Positions 41,352-50,872 of a DNA stretch of 64,000 bases are shown here, piece after piece. The DNA is from Chachezhania antarctica (lineage in GTDB: Bacteria; Pseudomonadota; Alphaproteobacteria; Rhodobacterales; Rhodobacteraceae), in NCBI RefSeq assembly GCF_003646465.1, contig NZ_QZEX01000015.1, positions 1 to 64,000 of the forward strand, read 5' to 3'. The position numbers were made by a program, and so were the translations under genes. Under the pieces are notes generated by a model. That model was given only the letters and a program-made list of their open reading frames with translations, made no database searches and was not told where the DNA came from. The stretch's first letter is position 1, and the number at the start of each line of letters is the position of its first letter.

Positions 41352-43043
41352 ATGGCACCATTGGACGATCAAAAAGGCATCTGGAAGAAGAAGGGGACCG
41401 GCAAGAGCCGCAAGACCCCGAAGGGTCGTCAGTATGACGATATCGCTCTTTCGGAAGTGCGGGCCCTGCTGGGAGACCAGCCGCGCCGTAGCGACCTGCT
41501 GATCGAATTTCTTCATCTGATTCAGGACGCTTACGGCCATCTGTCGGCGCAGCATATCTCGGCCCTGGCCGATGAGATGCGCATGGCGCAGGCAGAGATC
41601 TACGAGGTCGCGACCTTCTATGCCCATTTCGATGTCGTGCGGGAGGACGAGACACCCCCGCCGTCATTGACCATCCGAGTCTGCGATTCGCTGTCCTGCG
41701 AAATGGCGGGCGCCGCGCAATTGCAGAAAGCTCTGGAAGACGGGCTGGATCCGTCAGAGGTTCGCGTTGTCCGCGCGCCCTGCATGGGCCGCTGCGATAC
41801 CGCGCCCGTGGTCGAATTGGGCCATTTCCACGTCGACAACGCCACGCCTGAAAACGTCATGGCAGCGGTCGAGGCGAAGCATACCCATCCCATGATCCCC
41901 GATTACACCCGCTTCGACGCCTATGTCGCCGAAGGCGGATACGAGACGCTGAAGGACCTGCGCGCCAACGGCAACTGGGAAGCCGTCCAGACCAAGATTC
42001 TGGATGCCGGCCTGCGCGGCCTTGGCGGGGCGGGTTTCCCGTCCGGCAAGAAATGGGGCTTCGTGCGCGCCAATCCCGGCCCGCGCTTCCTGGCCGTGAA
42101 CGGCGACGAGGGCGAGCCCGGCACGTTCAAGGACCGCTACCTGCTGGAGCGCGATCCGCACACTTTCCTGGAAGGCATGCTGATCGCCGCCTGGGCGGTC
42201 GAGGCCGACAAGGCCTTCATCTACATGCGCGACGAATATCCGGCGATCCTGCATCTTCTGAAGGAAGAGATCGCGGCGCTGGAGGAGGCCGGCATCGTGA
42301 CGCCCGGCTACATCGACCTGCGCCGTGGTGCGGGGGCCTATATCTGCGGCGAAGAAAGCTCGATGATCGAATCGATCGAGGGCAAGCGCGGCCTGCCGCG
42401 TCACCGCCCGCCCTTCGTGGCGCAGGTGGGGATCTTCAACCGCCCGACACTGGTCCACAATGTCGAGTCGCTCTACTGGATCGCGCGGATCAACCGCTTC
42501 GGTCCCGAGGAATTCAGCTCTGTCGAGAAGAACGGTCGCAAGGGGCTGCGGAACTATTCCGTGTCCGGACGCGTCAAGAACCCGGGCGTTCACCTGCTGC
42601 CCGCCGGGTCAACCATTCTCGACATTATCGAGGCAGCAGGTGGAATGCTGGAGGGCCATGAGTTCAAGGCCTACCAGCCGGGCGGCCCATCATCCGGTCT
42701 CCTCCCTTCTTCACTGGATGATGTGCCGCTCGACTTTGATACGCTGCAACCGCATGGCTCCTTCATCGGGTCCGCCGCGGTGGTGGTCCTGTCCGACAAG
42801 GACAGCTGCCGGGATGCGGCGCTCAACATGCTCCGGTTCTTCGAAGACGAAAGCTGCGGGCAGTGCACCCCTTGTCGGGTGGGCTGCGAGAAGGCCGTGA
42901 AGCTGATGCAGGCGGAGCACTGGGACCAGGAACTGCTGGAAGATCTGTGCGTCACGATGGTGGATGCCTCGATCTGCGGCCTGGGACAGGCGGCGCCGAA
43001 TGCGATCCGTCTGACCATGAAACATTTTAGCGAAGAGGTGTGA
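41352..43043 (+). CDS. fdhB: NAD-dependent formate dehydrogenase, beta subunit (NuoE-NuoF fusion)
   Basis: A 563-residue diaphorase subunit, the size of M. extorquens Fdh1B. Residues 35-165 are NuoE-like with a [2Fe-2S] set Cys111, 116, 144, 148 (VCDSLSCEMAG, APCMGRCDT). Residues 190-563 are NuoF-like: FMN/NAD-binding glycines in GLRGLGGAGFPSGKKWGF and RRGAGAYICGEESSMIESIEGKRGLPRHRPPF, and a [4Fe-4S] site in ESCGQCTPCRVGCE. It passes formate electrons to NAD. GGAGG precedes the ATG at 41352. fdhA begins one base after the stop. Confidence 0.93.
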   Translation: MAPLDDQKGIWKKKGTGKSRKTPKGRQYDDIALSEVRALLGDQPRRSDLLIEFLHLIQDAYGHLSAQHISALADEMRMAQAEIYEVATFYAHFDVVREDETPPPSLTIRVCDSLSCEMAGAAQLQKALEDGLDPSEVRVVRAPCMGRCDTAPVVELGHFHVDNATPENVMAAVEAKHTHPMIPDYTRFDAYVAEGGYETLKDLRANGNWEAVQTKILDAGLRGLGGAGFPSGKKWGFVRANPGPRFLAVNGDEGEPGTFKDRYLLERDPHTFLEGMLIAAWAVEADKAFIYMRDEYPAILHLLKEEIAALEEAGIVTPGYIDLRRGAGAYICGEESSMIESIEGKRGLPRHRPPFVAQVGIFNRPTLVHNVESLYWIARINRFGPEEFSSVEKNGRKGLRNYSVSGRVKNPGVHLLPAGSTILDIIEAAGGMLEGHEFKAYQPGGPSSGLLPSSLDDVPLDFDTLQPHGSFIGSAAVVVLSDKDSCRDAALNMLRFFEDESCGQCTPCRVGCEKAVKLMQAEHWDQELLEDLCVTMVDASICGLGQAAPNAIRLTMKHFSEEV

Positions 43044-43044
43044 C

Positions 43045-45813
43045 ATGCCCGACGGCGCGCCTGTAGCAATGATTACCTTCAGCCTGAACGGGGAGGACGT
43101 CACCGTTCCCGAAGGCTACACGATCTGGGAAGCGGCCAACGGCCGTGGCCTGAAGATCCCGCACCTGTGCCACAAGCCCGAACCCGGCTACCGGCCCGAC
43201 GGCAACTGCCGGGCCTGCATGGTGGAAGTGGAAGGCGAGCGGACGCTCATCGCCTCGTGCATCCGCCCCGTGGCGGACGGCATGAAGGTCACGACCGACA
43301 GCGACCGTGCGAAGAAATCCCGCGAAATGGTGATGGAGCTGCTGGTCGCCGATCAGCCCGAAGTGGCCCATGATCAGTCGTCGCATTTCTGGGACATGGC
43401 GGAACTGAACGGCGTGAAGGAAAGCCGTTTCCCGAAGATGGAGCCGCAATCGGTTCCGCTTCTGGATGCCAGCCACGTCGCGATGAACGTGAACCTCGAT
43501 GCCTGCATTCACTGCAACTTGTGCGTCCGCGCCTGCCGCGAAGTGCAGGTGAACGACGTGATCGGGATGGCGGGCCGCGGGCATGAAGCCAAGATCGTCT
43601 TCGATCAGGACGATCCGATGGGCGCGTCGTCGTGCGTGGCGTGTGGCGAATGCGTTCAGGCCTGCCCGACGGGCGCGCTGATGCCGGCCTCCGTGCTGGA
43701 TGAAACCCAGGCCGGGGACAGCAAGGATTTCGACCGCGAGGTCGATACCGTGTGCCCCTATTGCGGTGTGGGCTGCCAGATCTCGCTCAAGATCAAGGAC
43801 GACAAGATCCTTTATGCCGAAGGCATCGACGGGCCGGCGAACGAAAACCGCCTGTGCGTCAAGGGCCGGTTCGGCTTCGACTATATTCACCACCCGCATC
43901 GCCTGACGAAGCCGCTGATCCGTCGCGACGACGCGCCGGCCAAGGGGTTGAATGTGGATCCCGGCAACCTGTCGACCCATTTCCGCGAAGCGACATGGGA
44001 TGAGGCACTGGATTTCGCCGCCAATGGCATGAAGGGCCGCGGGCGCGAAATCGCCGGCTTCGGCTCGGCCAAGTGTTCGAACGAAGAGGCGTATCTGTTC
44101 CAGAAGATGATCCGCCAGGGCTTCGGGCACAACAACGTCGACCACTGCACGCGTCTGTGCCACGCCTCGTCAGTGGCCGCGCTGATGGAGAACGTGGGTT
44201 CGGCCGCCGTGACCGCGACCTTCAACGAGATCGAGAATGCGGACGTGGCCATTGCCATCGGCTGCAACCCGATCGAAAACCACCCCGTGGCTGCAACTTA
44301 TTTCAAGCAGTTCACCAAGCGGGGCGGCAAGCTGATCGTCATGGATCCGCGCGGGCAGGGCATGAAGCGCTTTGCGAGCCACATGCTGCAGTTCCGCGCC
44401 GGCGCGGACGTGTCGATGCTGAACGCGATCATGCACGTGATCGTCGAAGAGGAGCTTTACGACCGCCAGTACATCGAAGCGATGACCGAAAACTGGCCGG
44501 CGATGAAGGAGCACCTGAAAGGCTTCCCGCCCGAGAAGATGCAGGAAATCTGCGGCATCGATGCCGAGACCCTGCGCGATGTCGCCCGTACCTTCGCTGG
44601 TGCCAAGGCAGGCATGATCTTCTGGGGCATGGGCATCAGCCAGCACATCCACGGCACCGACAACTCGCGCTGCCTGATCAGCCTTGCCCTGATGTGCGGG
44701 CAGGTGGGGCGGCCGGGGACCGGCCTGCATCCGCTGCGCGGTCAGAACAACGTGCAGGGCGCGTCCGACGCGGGCATGATCCCGATGTTCCTGCCGGACT
44801 ACCAGACCGTGACCGACGATGGCGTGCGTTCTGCCTTCACCGACGTGTGGAAATCGGAAGACTTCTCGAGCGAGAAGGGCCTGACCGTGGTCGAGATCAT
44901 GGATGCGATCCACGATGGCGAGATCCGCGGCATGTACATCCTGGGTGAGAACCCGGCCATGTCGGACCCGGATGTCGACCATGCGCGGGACGCTCTGGCC
45001 AAGCTGGACCACCTTGTCGTGCAGGACATCTTCCTGACGGAAACGGCGAACTATGCCGACGTGATCCTGCCGTCTTCGGCGTGGTACGAAAAGACCGGCA
45101 CCGTGACGAACACCAACCGGCAGGTCCAGATGGGCCGGCCCGCGGTGCCGCCGCCGGGCGATGCCAGGGAAGACTGGTGGATCGAGGTCGAACTGGCGAA
45201 GCGTCTGGGCCTGAACTGGACGTACACGCATCCCAGCGAAATCTTCGCCGAGATGAAGTTGAACATGAAGTCGTTCGACAATATCACGTGGGAACGTCTG
45301 GAACGAACCGCCGTGACCTACCCGTCGCTCAGCCCCGAAGATCCGGGCCAGGCGATCGTGTTCGGCGATGCGTTCCCGCGGGAAGAAGGCCGGGCCAAGT
45401 TCACGCCCGCCAACGTGATTCCGCCGGACGAGACGCCGGATGCGGAATACCCGTTCATCCTGATCACCGGCCGTCAGCTGGAACACTGGCACACCGGGTC
45501 GATGACCCGCCGTGCCTCGGTTCTCGACTCGGTCGAACCGGAAGCGAACTGTTCGCTGCACCCCAAGACGCTGCGCGAACTTGGCGTGGAACCGGGCGGC
45601 TATATCCAGCTGTCGACACGGCGCGGGTCGGTCGTGGTCATGGCGCGGTCTGACCGGGCGGTGTCCGAGAACAACGTCTTCCTGCCCTTCGCCTATGTCG
45701 AGGCGGCGGCGAACATCCTGACGAACTCGGCCCTTGATCCCTTCGGCAAGATCCCGGAGTTCAAGTTCTCGGCCGTGCGCGTCGAGAAGGCGGAACTGGT
45801 CGCGGCCGAGTAA
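43045..45813 (+). CDS. fdhA: NAD-dependent formate dehydrogenase, catalytic W/Mo subunit
   Basis: A 922-residue molybdopterin/tungstopterin enzyme oxidising formate to CO2. N-terminal [2Fe-2S] ligands are Cys42, 55, 58 and 72; two ferredoxin [4Fe-4S] sites are Cys154, 157, 160, 164 and Cys197, 200, 203, 207; the pterin-proximal [4Fe-4S] is Cys237, 240, 244, 271. The metal ligand is Cys372, followed by the catalytic His373 in RLCHASSV, and the formate arginine is probably Arg565 in LRGQNNVQG. Cysteine replaces selenocysteine. The NuoG-like His-Cys3 cluster site is absent. Homologous to tungsten Fdh1A of Methylobacterium; tupBCA nearby supports tungsten (inference). Confidence 0.95.
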   Translation: MPDGAPVAMITFSLNGEDVTVPEGYTIWEAANGRGLKIPHLCHKPEPGYRPDGNCRACMVEVEGERTLIASCIRPVADGMKVTTDSDRAKKSREMVMELLVADQPEVAHDQSSHFWDMAELNGVKESRFPKMEPQSVPLLDASHVAMNVNLDACIHCNLCVRACREVQVNDVIGMAGRGHEAKIVFDQDDPMGASSCVACGECVQACPTGALMPASVLDETQAGDSKDFDREVDTVCPYCGVGCQISLKIKDDKILYAEGIDGPANENRLCVKGRFGFDYIHHPHRLTKPLIRRDDAPAKGLNVDPGNLSTHFREATWDEALDFAANGMKGRGREIAGFGSAKCSNEEAYLFQKMIRQGFGHNNVDHCTRLCHASSVAALMENVGSAAVTATFNEIENADVAIAIGCNPIENHPVAATYFKQFTKRGGKLIVMDPRGQGMKRFASHMLQFRAGADVSMLNAIMHVIVEEELYDRQYIEAMTENWPAMKEHLKGFPPEKMQEICGIDAETLRDVARTFAGAKAGMIFWGMGISQHIHGTDNSRCLISLALMCGQVGRPGTGLHPLRGQNNVQGASDAGMIPMFLPDYQTVTDDGVRSAFTDVWKSEDFSSEKGLTVVEIMDAIHDGEIRGMYILGENPAMSDPDVDHARDALAKLDHLVVQDIFLTETANYADVILPSSAWYEKTGTVTNTNRQVQMGRPAVPPPGDAREDWWIEVELAKRLGLNWTYTHPSEIFAEMKLNMKSFDNITWERLERTAVTYPSLSPEDPGQAIVFGDAFPREEGRAKFTPANVIPPDETPDAEYPFILITGRQLEHWHTGSMTRRASVLDSVEPEANCSLHPKTLRELGVEPGGYIQLSTRRGSVVVMARSDRAVSENNVFLPFAYVEAAANILTNSALDPFGKIPEFKFSAVRVEKAELVAAE

Positions 45814-45833
45814 GCCGCGACACCGACCCAAAG

Positions 45834-45876
45834 AAATCGCCGCCGGACTGGAAGGTCCGGCGGCGATTTGCGTTTT
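45834..45876. terminator. Strong hairpin terminator between fdhA and ppc
   Basis: AAATCGCCGCCGGAC (45834-45848) and GTCCGGCGGCGATTT (45855-45869) form a perfect 15-bp stem with a 6-base loop, followed by GCGTTTT. It lies between the convergent fdhA and ppc genes; A/T-flanked arms let it act in both directions. Confidence 0.85.
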
Positions 45877-45891
45877 CGTGGCAGGGGCCTG

Positions 45892-48597
45892 TCAGCCCGT
45901 GTTGCGCAGGCCCGATGCCACCCCGTTGATCGACAGCAGGATGCCGCGCTGAAGACGCTCGGACGCTTCATCAGTTGACCGGGATTTCTTCAGCAGCGCC
46001 ACCTGGATGTGGTTCAGCGGGTTCAGGTAGGGGCTGCGGTCGCTTTCGGTGACAGGCCGTTTGCCGGTGATCTTCTCTATCGCGTCGACCGTCGCTTCCC
46101 ATTCCGCCGTGATGCGCGAGAAGATCCGGTCGCGCAGCGCCTTGTCTTCGACAAGGTCGGCATAATGCGCGGCGATGGTCAGGTCGCTTTTTCCGATCAC
46201 GGATTCGATCTTGGAGATCATCTCCGTGAAGAACGGGATGTCGTGGTAGAGGTTCGCGAGTTCGGTCGATGCGCCGCCGGGATTGTCCTTCTCCCATTCC
46301 GCCACGGCCGTCCCGAACCCGTACCAGCCCGGCAGCATGATCCGGCATTGCGCCCAGCTGAAGACCCACGGGATCGCCCGCAGCGACGTGATCTCCCGCG
46401 TTTTCGCGCGGGAGGCGGGGCGGGAGCCGATGTTCAGCGACGCGATCTCGCTGATGATGGTCGAGGACCAGAAGAAGTCCTCGAACCCCTCGGTTTCGAA
46501 CACCAGCTCGCGATAGGCGCGGAAGGCGTGGTGCGACAGGCTTTCGAAGATCGCCTCGGCCTTGTCGGTGACAAGATCCTGACCGGGCAGCAGCGACGCC
46601 TGGATCGTGGCCGAAACGAGCGTTTCCAGGTGGCTGAACCCGATCTCGGCATTGGAATAGCGGGAGGATATGACTTCCCCCTGTTCCGTCAACCGGATCT
46701 GGCCATCCACGGCGCCGGGCGGCTGGGCGATGATCGCGTCGCGGGCCGGCCCGCCGCCCCGTCCGACCGACCCGCCCCGCCCGTGAAACAGGCGCAGCTT
46801 CAGGCCGCGGGCCTTGAAGAGCTTCACGAATTCCCGTTCGGCCTTGTACAACTCCCAGCCCGAGGTGACGAAACCGCCATCCTTGTTGCTGTCGGAATAG
46901 CCCAGCATGATTTCCTGCGTGCTGGCCTGCGCATCGACGACGCGCTTGTATTCGGGCAGGTCCATCAGGTCGCTGATGACCTGCGGGCCGACCTGCAGGT
47001 CGGCGATTGTTTCGAACAACGGCACCACGGCCAGCGCGCAGGTCCCATCGGGCGCGACAAGACCTGCCTCCTTCAGCAGGACCAGCAGTTCCAGCACGTC
47101 CGACACGCTCTGCGCGTTCGAGATGATGGAGGTCGTGATCGCCTTGGGGCCGAACCGCTCCACGATGTCACGCGCCGCGCGCAGGATGCCCATCTCGTCT
47201 TCGGTGGCGTCGGAATAGGTCCAGTAGGGGCGGCGCAGGGCGCGCGGAGAGTTCAGTTCCTGCCGCAGCAGCGCGATGCGGTCGTCTTCAGAGAGGTCGC
47301 TGTACCCCGTGCCCGGTGTCACGGCTTCGAACAGTTCGGCCACCGTCGCCTCGTGCACGGAGGAGTTCTGCCGCAGATCGACCGTCGCCAGATGAAACCC
47401 GAAGCTGCGCACCTTGCGGCGCAGGTCCAGCAGGCGGCCGGTGGCGATGATCTCCCCCTGATTGGTGCGAAGCGATACGTCGATGGCATCGAGATCCGCC
47501 AGAAATTCTTCTGGTTGCCCATAGGCACCGGCCTCGAACGTGGCGCGGGGGCGGGGGGCGTCCGGGTCGATCTCCTGCAACGTCGTGGCCAGCCGCGCGA
47601 AGATCGTGCTCAGCACCAGCCGGTAGGGTTCGTCCATCCGGTGGCCCGAGGCGTCGGGCGATCTTTCGGCCATCGCAAGGATGTCGTCGTTCACGCCCAT
47701 GACCCGGGTGGAGATCGACAATTCGCTGCCAAGCGCGTCGACTTCCGACAGGTAGTGCGCCAGCGCGTGGCCGGCCTGGAGGCGGAAGGCATCGCGCAGG
47801 ACGGTTTCCGTCACGAACGGGTTGCCGTCGCGGTCGCCGCCGATCCACGTGCCGATGCGCAGGAAAGGGGGCATGGGCGTTGTGAACGGCAGGTCCATCG
47901 CCTCCTGCGCGGCTGTCATGATCTTGGGCACGGCCTGGAAGAAGGTATGGTCGAAATAGGCCAGCCCGTTGCGGATCTCGTCATTCACGGTCAGCTTCGT
48001 GCGCCGCAGCATGTGCGTCTGCCACAGCGTCGCGATCTCGCGCTCGATGGTGATGTCGATGGCCTTGATATCCAGCCCCACCGCCTTCGCGCGCGACCGT
48101 TCGTCCAGCAGGCGGACGATGGAAAATTCCGACCGCATGGTGCTTTGGCGGCGGATCTCGGTCGGGTGGGCGGTGAGGATGGGGGAGATGAGCGCTTCCT
48201 GAAAGAAGCTCTTGATCTGGTCTTCGGTAAAGCCCACGGCGCGCAGCTCTTCCAGCATGTCGCCTATCTGCGAGCCTTCGGCACGGCCCGAGGCCAGCAC
48301 TTCCTGGTCCTGCGCGATGTTCAGGAGGTGCAGGAAATAGGTAAACGCCCGGACGACCTGAAGCGTCTGGGCTTCTGTCAAACCGTCGAAGGTCTGTTGC
48401 ACATCGGCGTAATGCCGGGCGTCGCCGCTGCGATGATAGTCGACTGACGCGACGCGGATCTTTTCGATGATGCGGTAAGCCTCGTCACCTTCCTGCGCGC
48501 GCAGGACCTGGCCCAGCAACCTGCCAAGGAAGCGGATGCCGTCATCCGATGGTTTTTCGGGCGGCGCGGTGCGATCCAGGACTGAGGTGATGGCCAA
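45892..48597 (-). CDS. ppc: Phosphoenolpyruvate carboxylase
   Basis: A 901-residue PEP carboxylase, making oxaloacetate from PEP and bicarbonate. Catalytic segments are LTAHPTEI (His), FHGRGGSVGRGGGP (the Gly-rich loop), GYSDSNKDGGF and the C-terminal SINGVASGLRNTG. It is 143 bases downstream of the sucD-like gene in the order sucC-sucD-ppc, the same as mtkA-mtkB-ppcA in serine-cycle methylotrophs. Its leader has a TTGGTATG half-site (48695-48702). In a serine cycle this enzyme fixes the second carbon as bicarbonate. Confidence 0.95.
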   Translation of the reverse strand: MAITSVLDRTAPPEKPSDDGIRFLGRLLGQVLRAQEGDEAYRIIEKIRVASVDYHRSGDARHYADVQQTFDGLTEAQTLQVVRAFTYFLHLLNIAQDQEVLASGRAEGSQIGDMLEELRAVGFTEDQIKSFFQEALISPILTAHPTEIRRQSTMRSEFSIVRLLDERSRAKAVGLDIKAIDITIEREIATLWQTHMLRRTKLTVNDEIRNGLAYFDHTFFQAVPKIMTAAQEAMDLPFTTPMPPFLRIGTWIGGDRDGNPFVTETVLRDAFRLQAGHALAHYLSEVDALGSELSISTRVMGVNDDILAMAERSPDASGHRMDEPYRLVLSTIFARLATTLQEIDPDAPRPRATFEAGAYGQPEEFLADLDAIDVSLRTNQGEIIATGRLLDLRRKVRSFGFHLATVDLRQNSSVHEATVAELFEAVTPGTGYSDLSEDDRIALLRQELNSPRALRRPYWTYSDATEDEMGILRAARDIVERFGPKAITTSIISNAQSVSDVLELLVLLKEAGLVAPDGTCALAVVPLFETIADLQVGPQVISDLMDLPEYKRVVDAQASTQEIMLGYSDSNKDGGFVTSGWELYKAEREFVKLFKARGLKLRLFHGRGGSVGRGGGPARDAIIAQPPGAVDGQIRLTEQGEVISSRYSNAEIGFSHLETLVSATIQASLLPGQDLVTDKAEAIFESLSHHAFRAYRELVFETEGFEDFFWSSTIISEIASLNIGSRPASRAKTREITSLRAIPWVFSWAQCRIMLPGWYGFGTAVAEWEKDNPGGASTELANLYHDIPFFTEMISKIESVIGKSDLTIAAHYADLVEDKALRDRIFSRITAEWEATVDAIEKITGKRPVTESDRSPYLNPLNHIQVALLKKSRSTDEASERLQRGILLSINGVASGLRNTG

Positions 48598-48740
48598 TGC
48601 GGTGACTCCCTGCGCGTGTCGTTCCAGTCGTCATGGGCCCCGTCGGATGGCGTGAGAATATCGTGGGCGGTCGCAGGAGCCTTCTTGATCGTCGTTGGTA
48701 TGGGTGGCGGCATGACACGCACGCCGCCGCCCGTAGGCTA

Positions 48741-49622
48741 TCAGCCAATGGCTTCGAGAACGGCCTCGCCCAGCCCGGCGGGGCTTTCGGCAACGACGAT
48801 CCCGGCCGAACGCATGGCTTCGATCTTGTCCTCGGCACCGCCCTTGCCGCCGGCGACGATTGCGCCCGCGTGGCCCATGCGGCGGCCCGGAGGCGCCGTA
48901 CGGCCGGCGATGAAACCGGCAACCGGTTTCTTGCGGCCTTTCTTGGCTTCCGACTTCAGGAACTCGGCCGCTTCTTCTTCGGCCGAACCGCCGATTTCGC
49001 CGATCATGATGATCGAATGCGTATCGTCATCGGCAAGGAACCATTCCAGCACGTCGATATGCTCCGTTCCCTTGATCGGGTCGCCGCCGATGCCCACGCA
49101 TGTCGACTGGCCAAGGCCCGCCGCGGTGGTCTGGGCCACGGCCTCGTAAGTCAGCGTGCCCGAGCGCGAGACCACGCCACAGGTGCCGGGCTTGTGGATG
49201 TGGCCGGGCATGATGCCGATCTTGCAGGCGCCGGGCGTGATCACGCCGGGGCAGTTGGGGCCGACCAGCCGGGACGTGCTGTCGATCAGCGCGCGCTTCA
49301 CGCGCATCATGTCCTGCACCGGGATGCCTTCGGTGATCGCCACGATCACTTCCATCTCGGCGTCGATAGCTTCGAGGATCGAATCTGCCGCGAACGGCGG
49401 CGGCACGTAGATCACCGTGGCATTCGCCCCGGTCACATGCTTCGCCTCGTGGACCGAGTTGAAGACGGGCAGATCCAGATGTTCGGTCCCGCCCTTGCCG
49501 GGGGTCACGCCGCCGACCATCTTGGTGCCGTAGGCGATGGCCTGTTCGGAATGGAAGGTGCCTTGCGAGCCGGTCAGGCCCTGGCAGATCACCTTGGTGT
49601 TTGCGTCGATAAGAACAGCCAT
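48741..49622 (-). CDS. sucD: Succinate/malate-CoA ligase, alpha subunit
   Basis: A 293-residue alpha subunit of an ADP-forming ligase. The sequence is a canonical SucD ([54 protein letters not shown], and phosphohistidine in [10 protein letters not shown]). The order sucC-sucD-ppc mirrors mtkA-mtkB-ppcA, so it may act on malate as well as succinate. It is encoded 4 bases after its beta subunit. Sequence favours succinate, context favours malate. Confidence 0.88.
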   Translation of the reverse strand: MAVLIDANTKVICQGLTGSQGTFHSEQAIAYGTKMVGGVTPGKGGTEHLDLPVFNSVHEAKHVTGANATVIYVPPPFAADSILEAIDAEMEVIVAITEGIPVQDMMRVKRALIDSTSRLVGPNCPGVITPGACKIGIMPGHIHKPGTCGVVSRSGTLTYEAVAQTTAAGLGQSTCVGIGGDPIKGTEHIDVLEWFLADDDTHSIIMIGEIGGSAEEEAAEFLKSEAKKGRKKPVAGFIAGRTAPPGRRMGHAGAIVAGGKGGAEDKIEAMRSAGIVVAESPAGLGEAVLEAIG

Positions 49623-49626
49623 TCGA

Positions 49627-50820
49627 TTACCCTTTCACCGCGGCCACGATCTTTTCGGCGCCGTCTTTGAGATTGTCCGCAGCGATCACGTTCAGGCCCG
49701 AGGAGTTGATGATCTCCTTGCCCTGATCGACATTCGTACCTTCGAGGCGCACGACAAGCGGCACCTTCAAGCCGACTTCCTTCACCGCCGTCACTACGCC
49801 TTCCGCGATCACGTCGCAGCGCATGATGCCGCCGAAGATGTTCACGAGGATGCCCTTCACGTTCGGGTCGCTGGTGATGATCTTGAAGGCTTCGGTCACC
49901 TTCTCGGTGGTGGCACCGCCGCCCACGTCAAGGAAGTTGGCCGGGTTCGAGCCGTAGAGCTTGATGATGTCCATGGTGGCCATCGCAAGGCCCGCGCCGT
50001 TCACCATGCAGCCGATTTCACCGTCCAGCGCGATGTAGTTCAGATCGAACTTCGACGCTTCCAGCTCCTTCGGGTCCTCTTCGGATTCGTCGCGCAGCGC
50101 ACCGATATCGGGGTGGCGGTAGATGGCGTTGCCGTCGAAGCCCATCTTGGCATCGAGACACATCAGGTCGCCGCCCTCGGTCACGATCAGCGGGTTGATC
50201 TCCAGCATGTCCATGTCTTTTTCGGTGAACAGCTTGTAGAGCGTGCCCATCAGCTTGACGCACTGTTTCACCTGGGCGCCTTCCAGCCCCAGAGCGAACG
50301 CAATGCGGCGGCCGTGGAAGGCCTGGAACCCGGTGGCAGGGTCGACCGAGAAGGACAGGATCTTTTCAGGCGTCGACGCGGCGACCTCCTCGATGTCCAT
50401 CCCGCCTTCGGTTGAACACACGAAGGCCACGCGGCTGGTGACACGGTCGATCAGCAGGGCGAGGTACAGTTCGCGCGCGATGGCCGAGCCGTCTTCGATA
50501 TAGATACGGTTCACCTGCTTGCCCGCGGGGCCCGTCTGGTGCGTGACCAGCGTACGGCCCAGCATGCGGCTGGCTTCCTGTGCGGCTTCTTCAACCGACT
50601 TGGTGACGCGCACGCCGCCCTTTTCGCCGGCATCGCATTCCTTGAAGCTGCCCTTGCCGCGGCCGCCGGCATGGATCTGCGCCTTGACCACCCAGACCGG
50701 ACCGTCGAGTTCGCTGGCGGCCGACTTGGCCTCTTCGGCCCGTGTTACGGCGCGGCCGTCGCTGACCGGTGCACCGTATTGGCGAAGCAGCGCTTTCGCC
50801 TGGTATTCATGAATATTCAC
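49627..50820 (-). CDS. sucC: Succinate/malate-CoA ligase, beta subunit
   Basis: A 397-residue ATP-grasp beta subunit starting at GTG ([12 protein letters not shown]) with GGGAGGA nine bases upstream. It has the canonical SucC loop [10 protein letters not shown] and DVGGGAT, and LLEINPL-type LEINPLIV. Both this and SucD are closer to TCA-cycle SucCD than to Methylobacterium MtkAB. Sited in an isochorismatase-sucC-sucD-ppc unit, it may serve a serine-type cycle, making malyl-CoA; SucCD enzymes with malate activity are known. No sucAB lies next to it, unlike many TCA operons. Confidence 0.88.
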   Translation of the reverse strand: MNIHEYQAKALLRQYGAPVSDGRAVTRAEEAKSAASELDGPVWVVKAQIHAGGRGKGSFKECDAGEKGGVRVTKSVEEAAQEASRMLGRTLVTHQTGPAGKQVNRIYIEDGSAIARELYLALLIDRVTSRVAFVCSTEGGMDIEEVAASTPEKILSFSVDPATGFQAFHGRRIAFALGLEGAQVKQCVKLMGTLYKLFTEKDMDMLEINPLIVTEGGDLMCLDAKMGFDGNAIYRHPDIGALRDESEEDPKELEASKFDLNYIALDGEIGCMVNGAGLAMATMDIIKLYGSNPANFLDVGGGATTEKVTEAFKIITSDPNVKGILVNIFGGIMRCDVIAEGVVTAVKEVGLKVPLVVRLEGTNVDQGKEIINSSGLNVIAADNLKDGAEKIVAAVKG

Positions 50821-50872
50821 GCTTGGAATTCCTCCCTTGAAGTATGCCGTTCCGGCCGCAGTTGGTTTGGAG

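Noticed and set aside
44145-44190. Possible selenocysteine in fdhA
   Set aside because: The active-site codon encodes cysteine (RLCHASS) and there is no in-frame TGA.
46009-48447. An 812-codon plus-strand frame opposite ppc
   Set aside because: Shadow of ppc; no start signal or family.
48695-48702. TTGGTATG before ppc as a GntR site
   Set aside because: Only a half-site; no inverted partner nearby, so I do not count it in the regulon.
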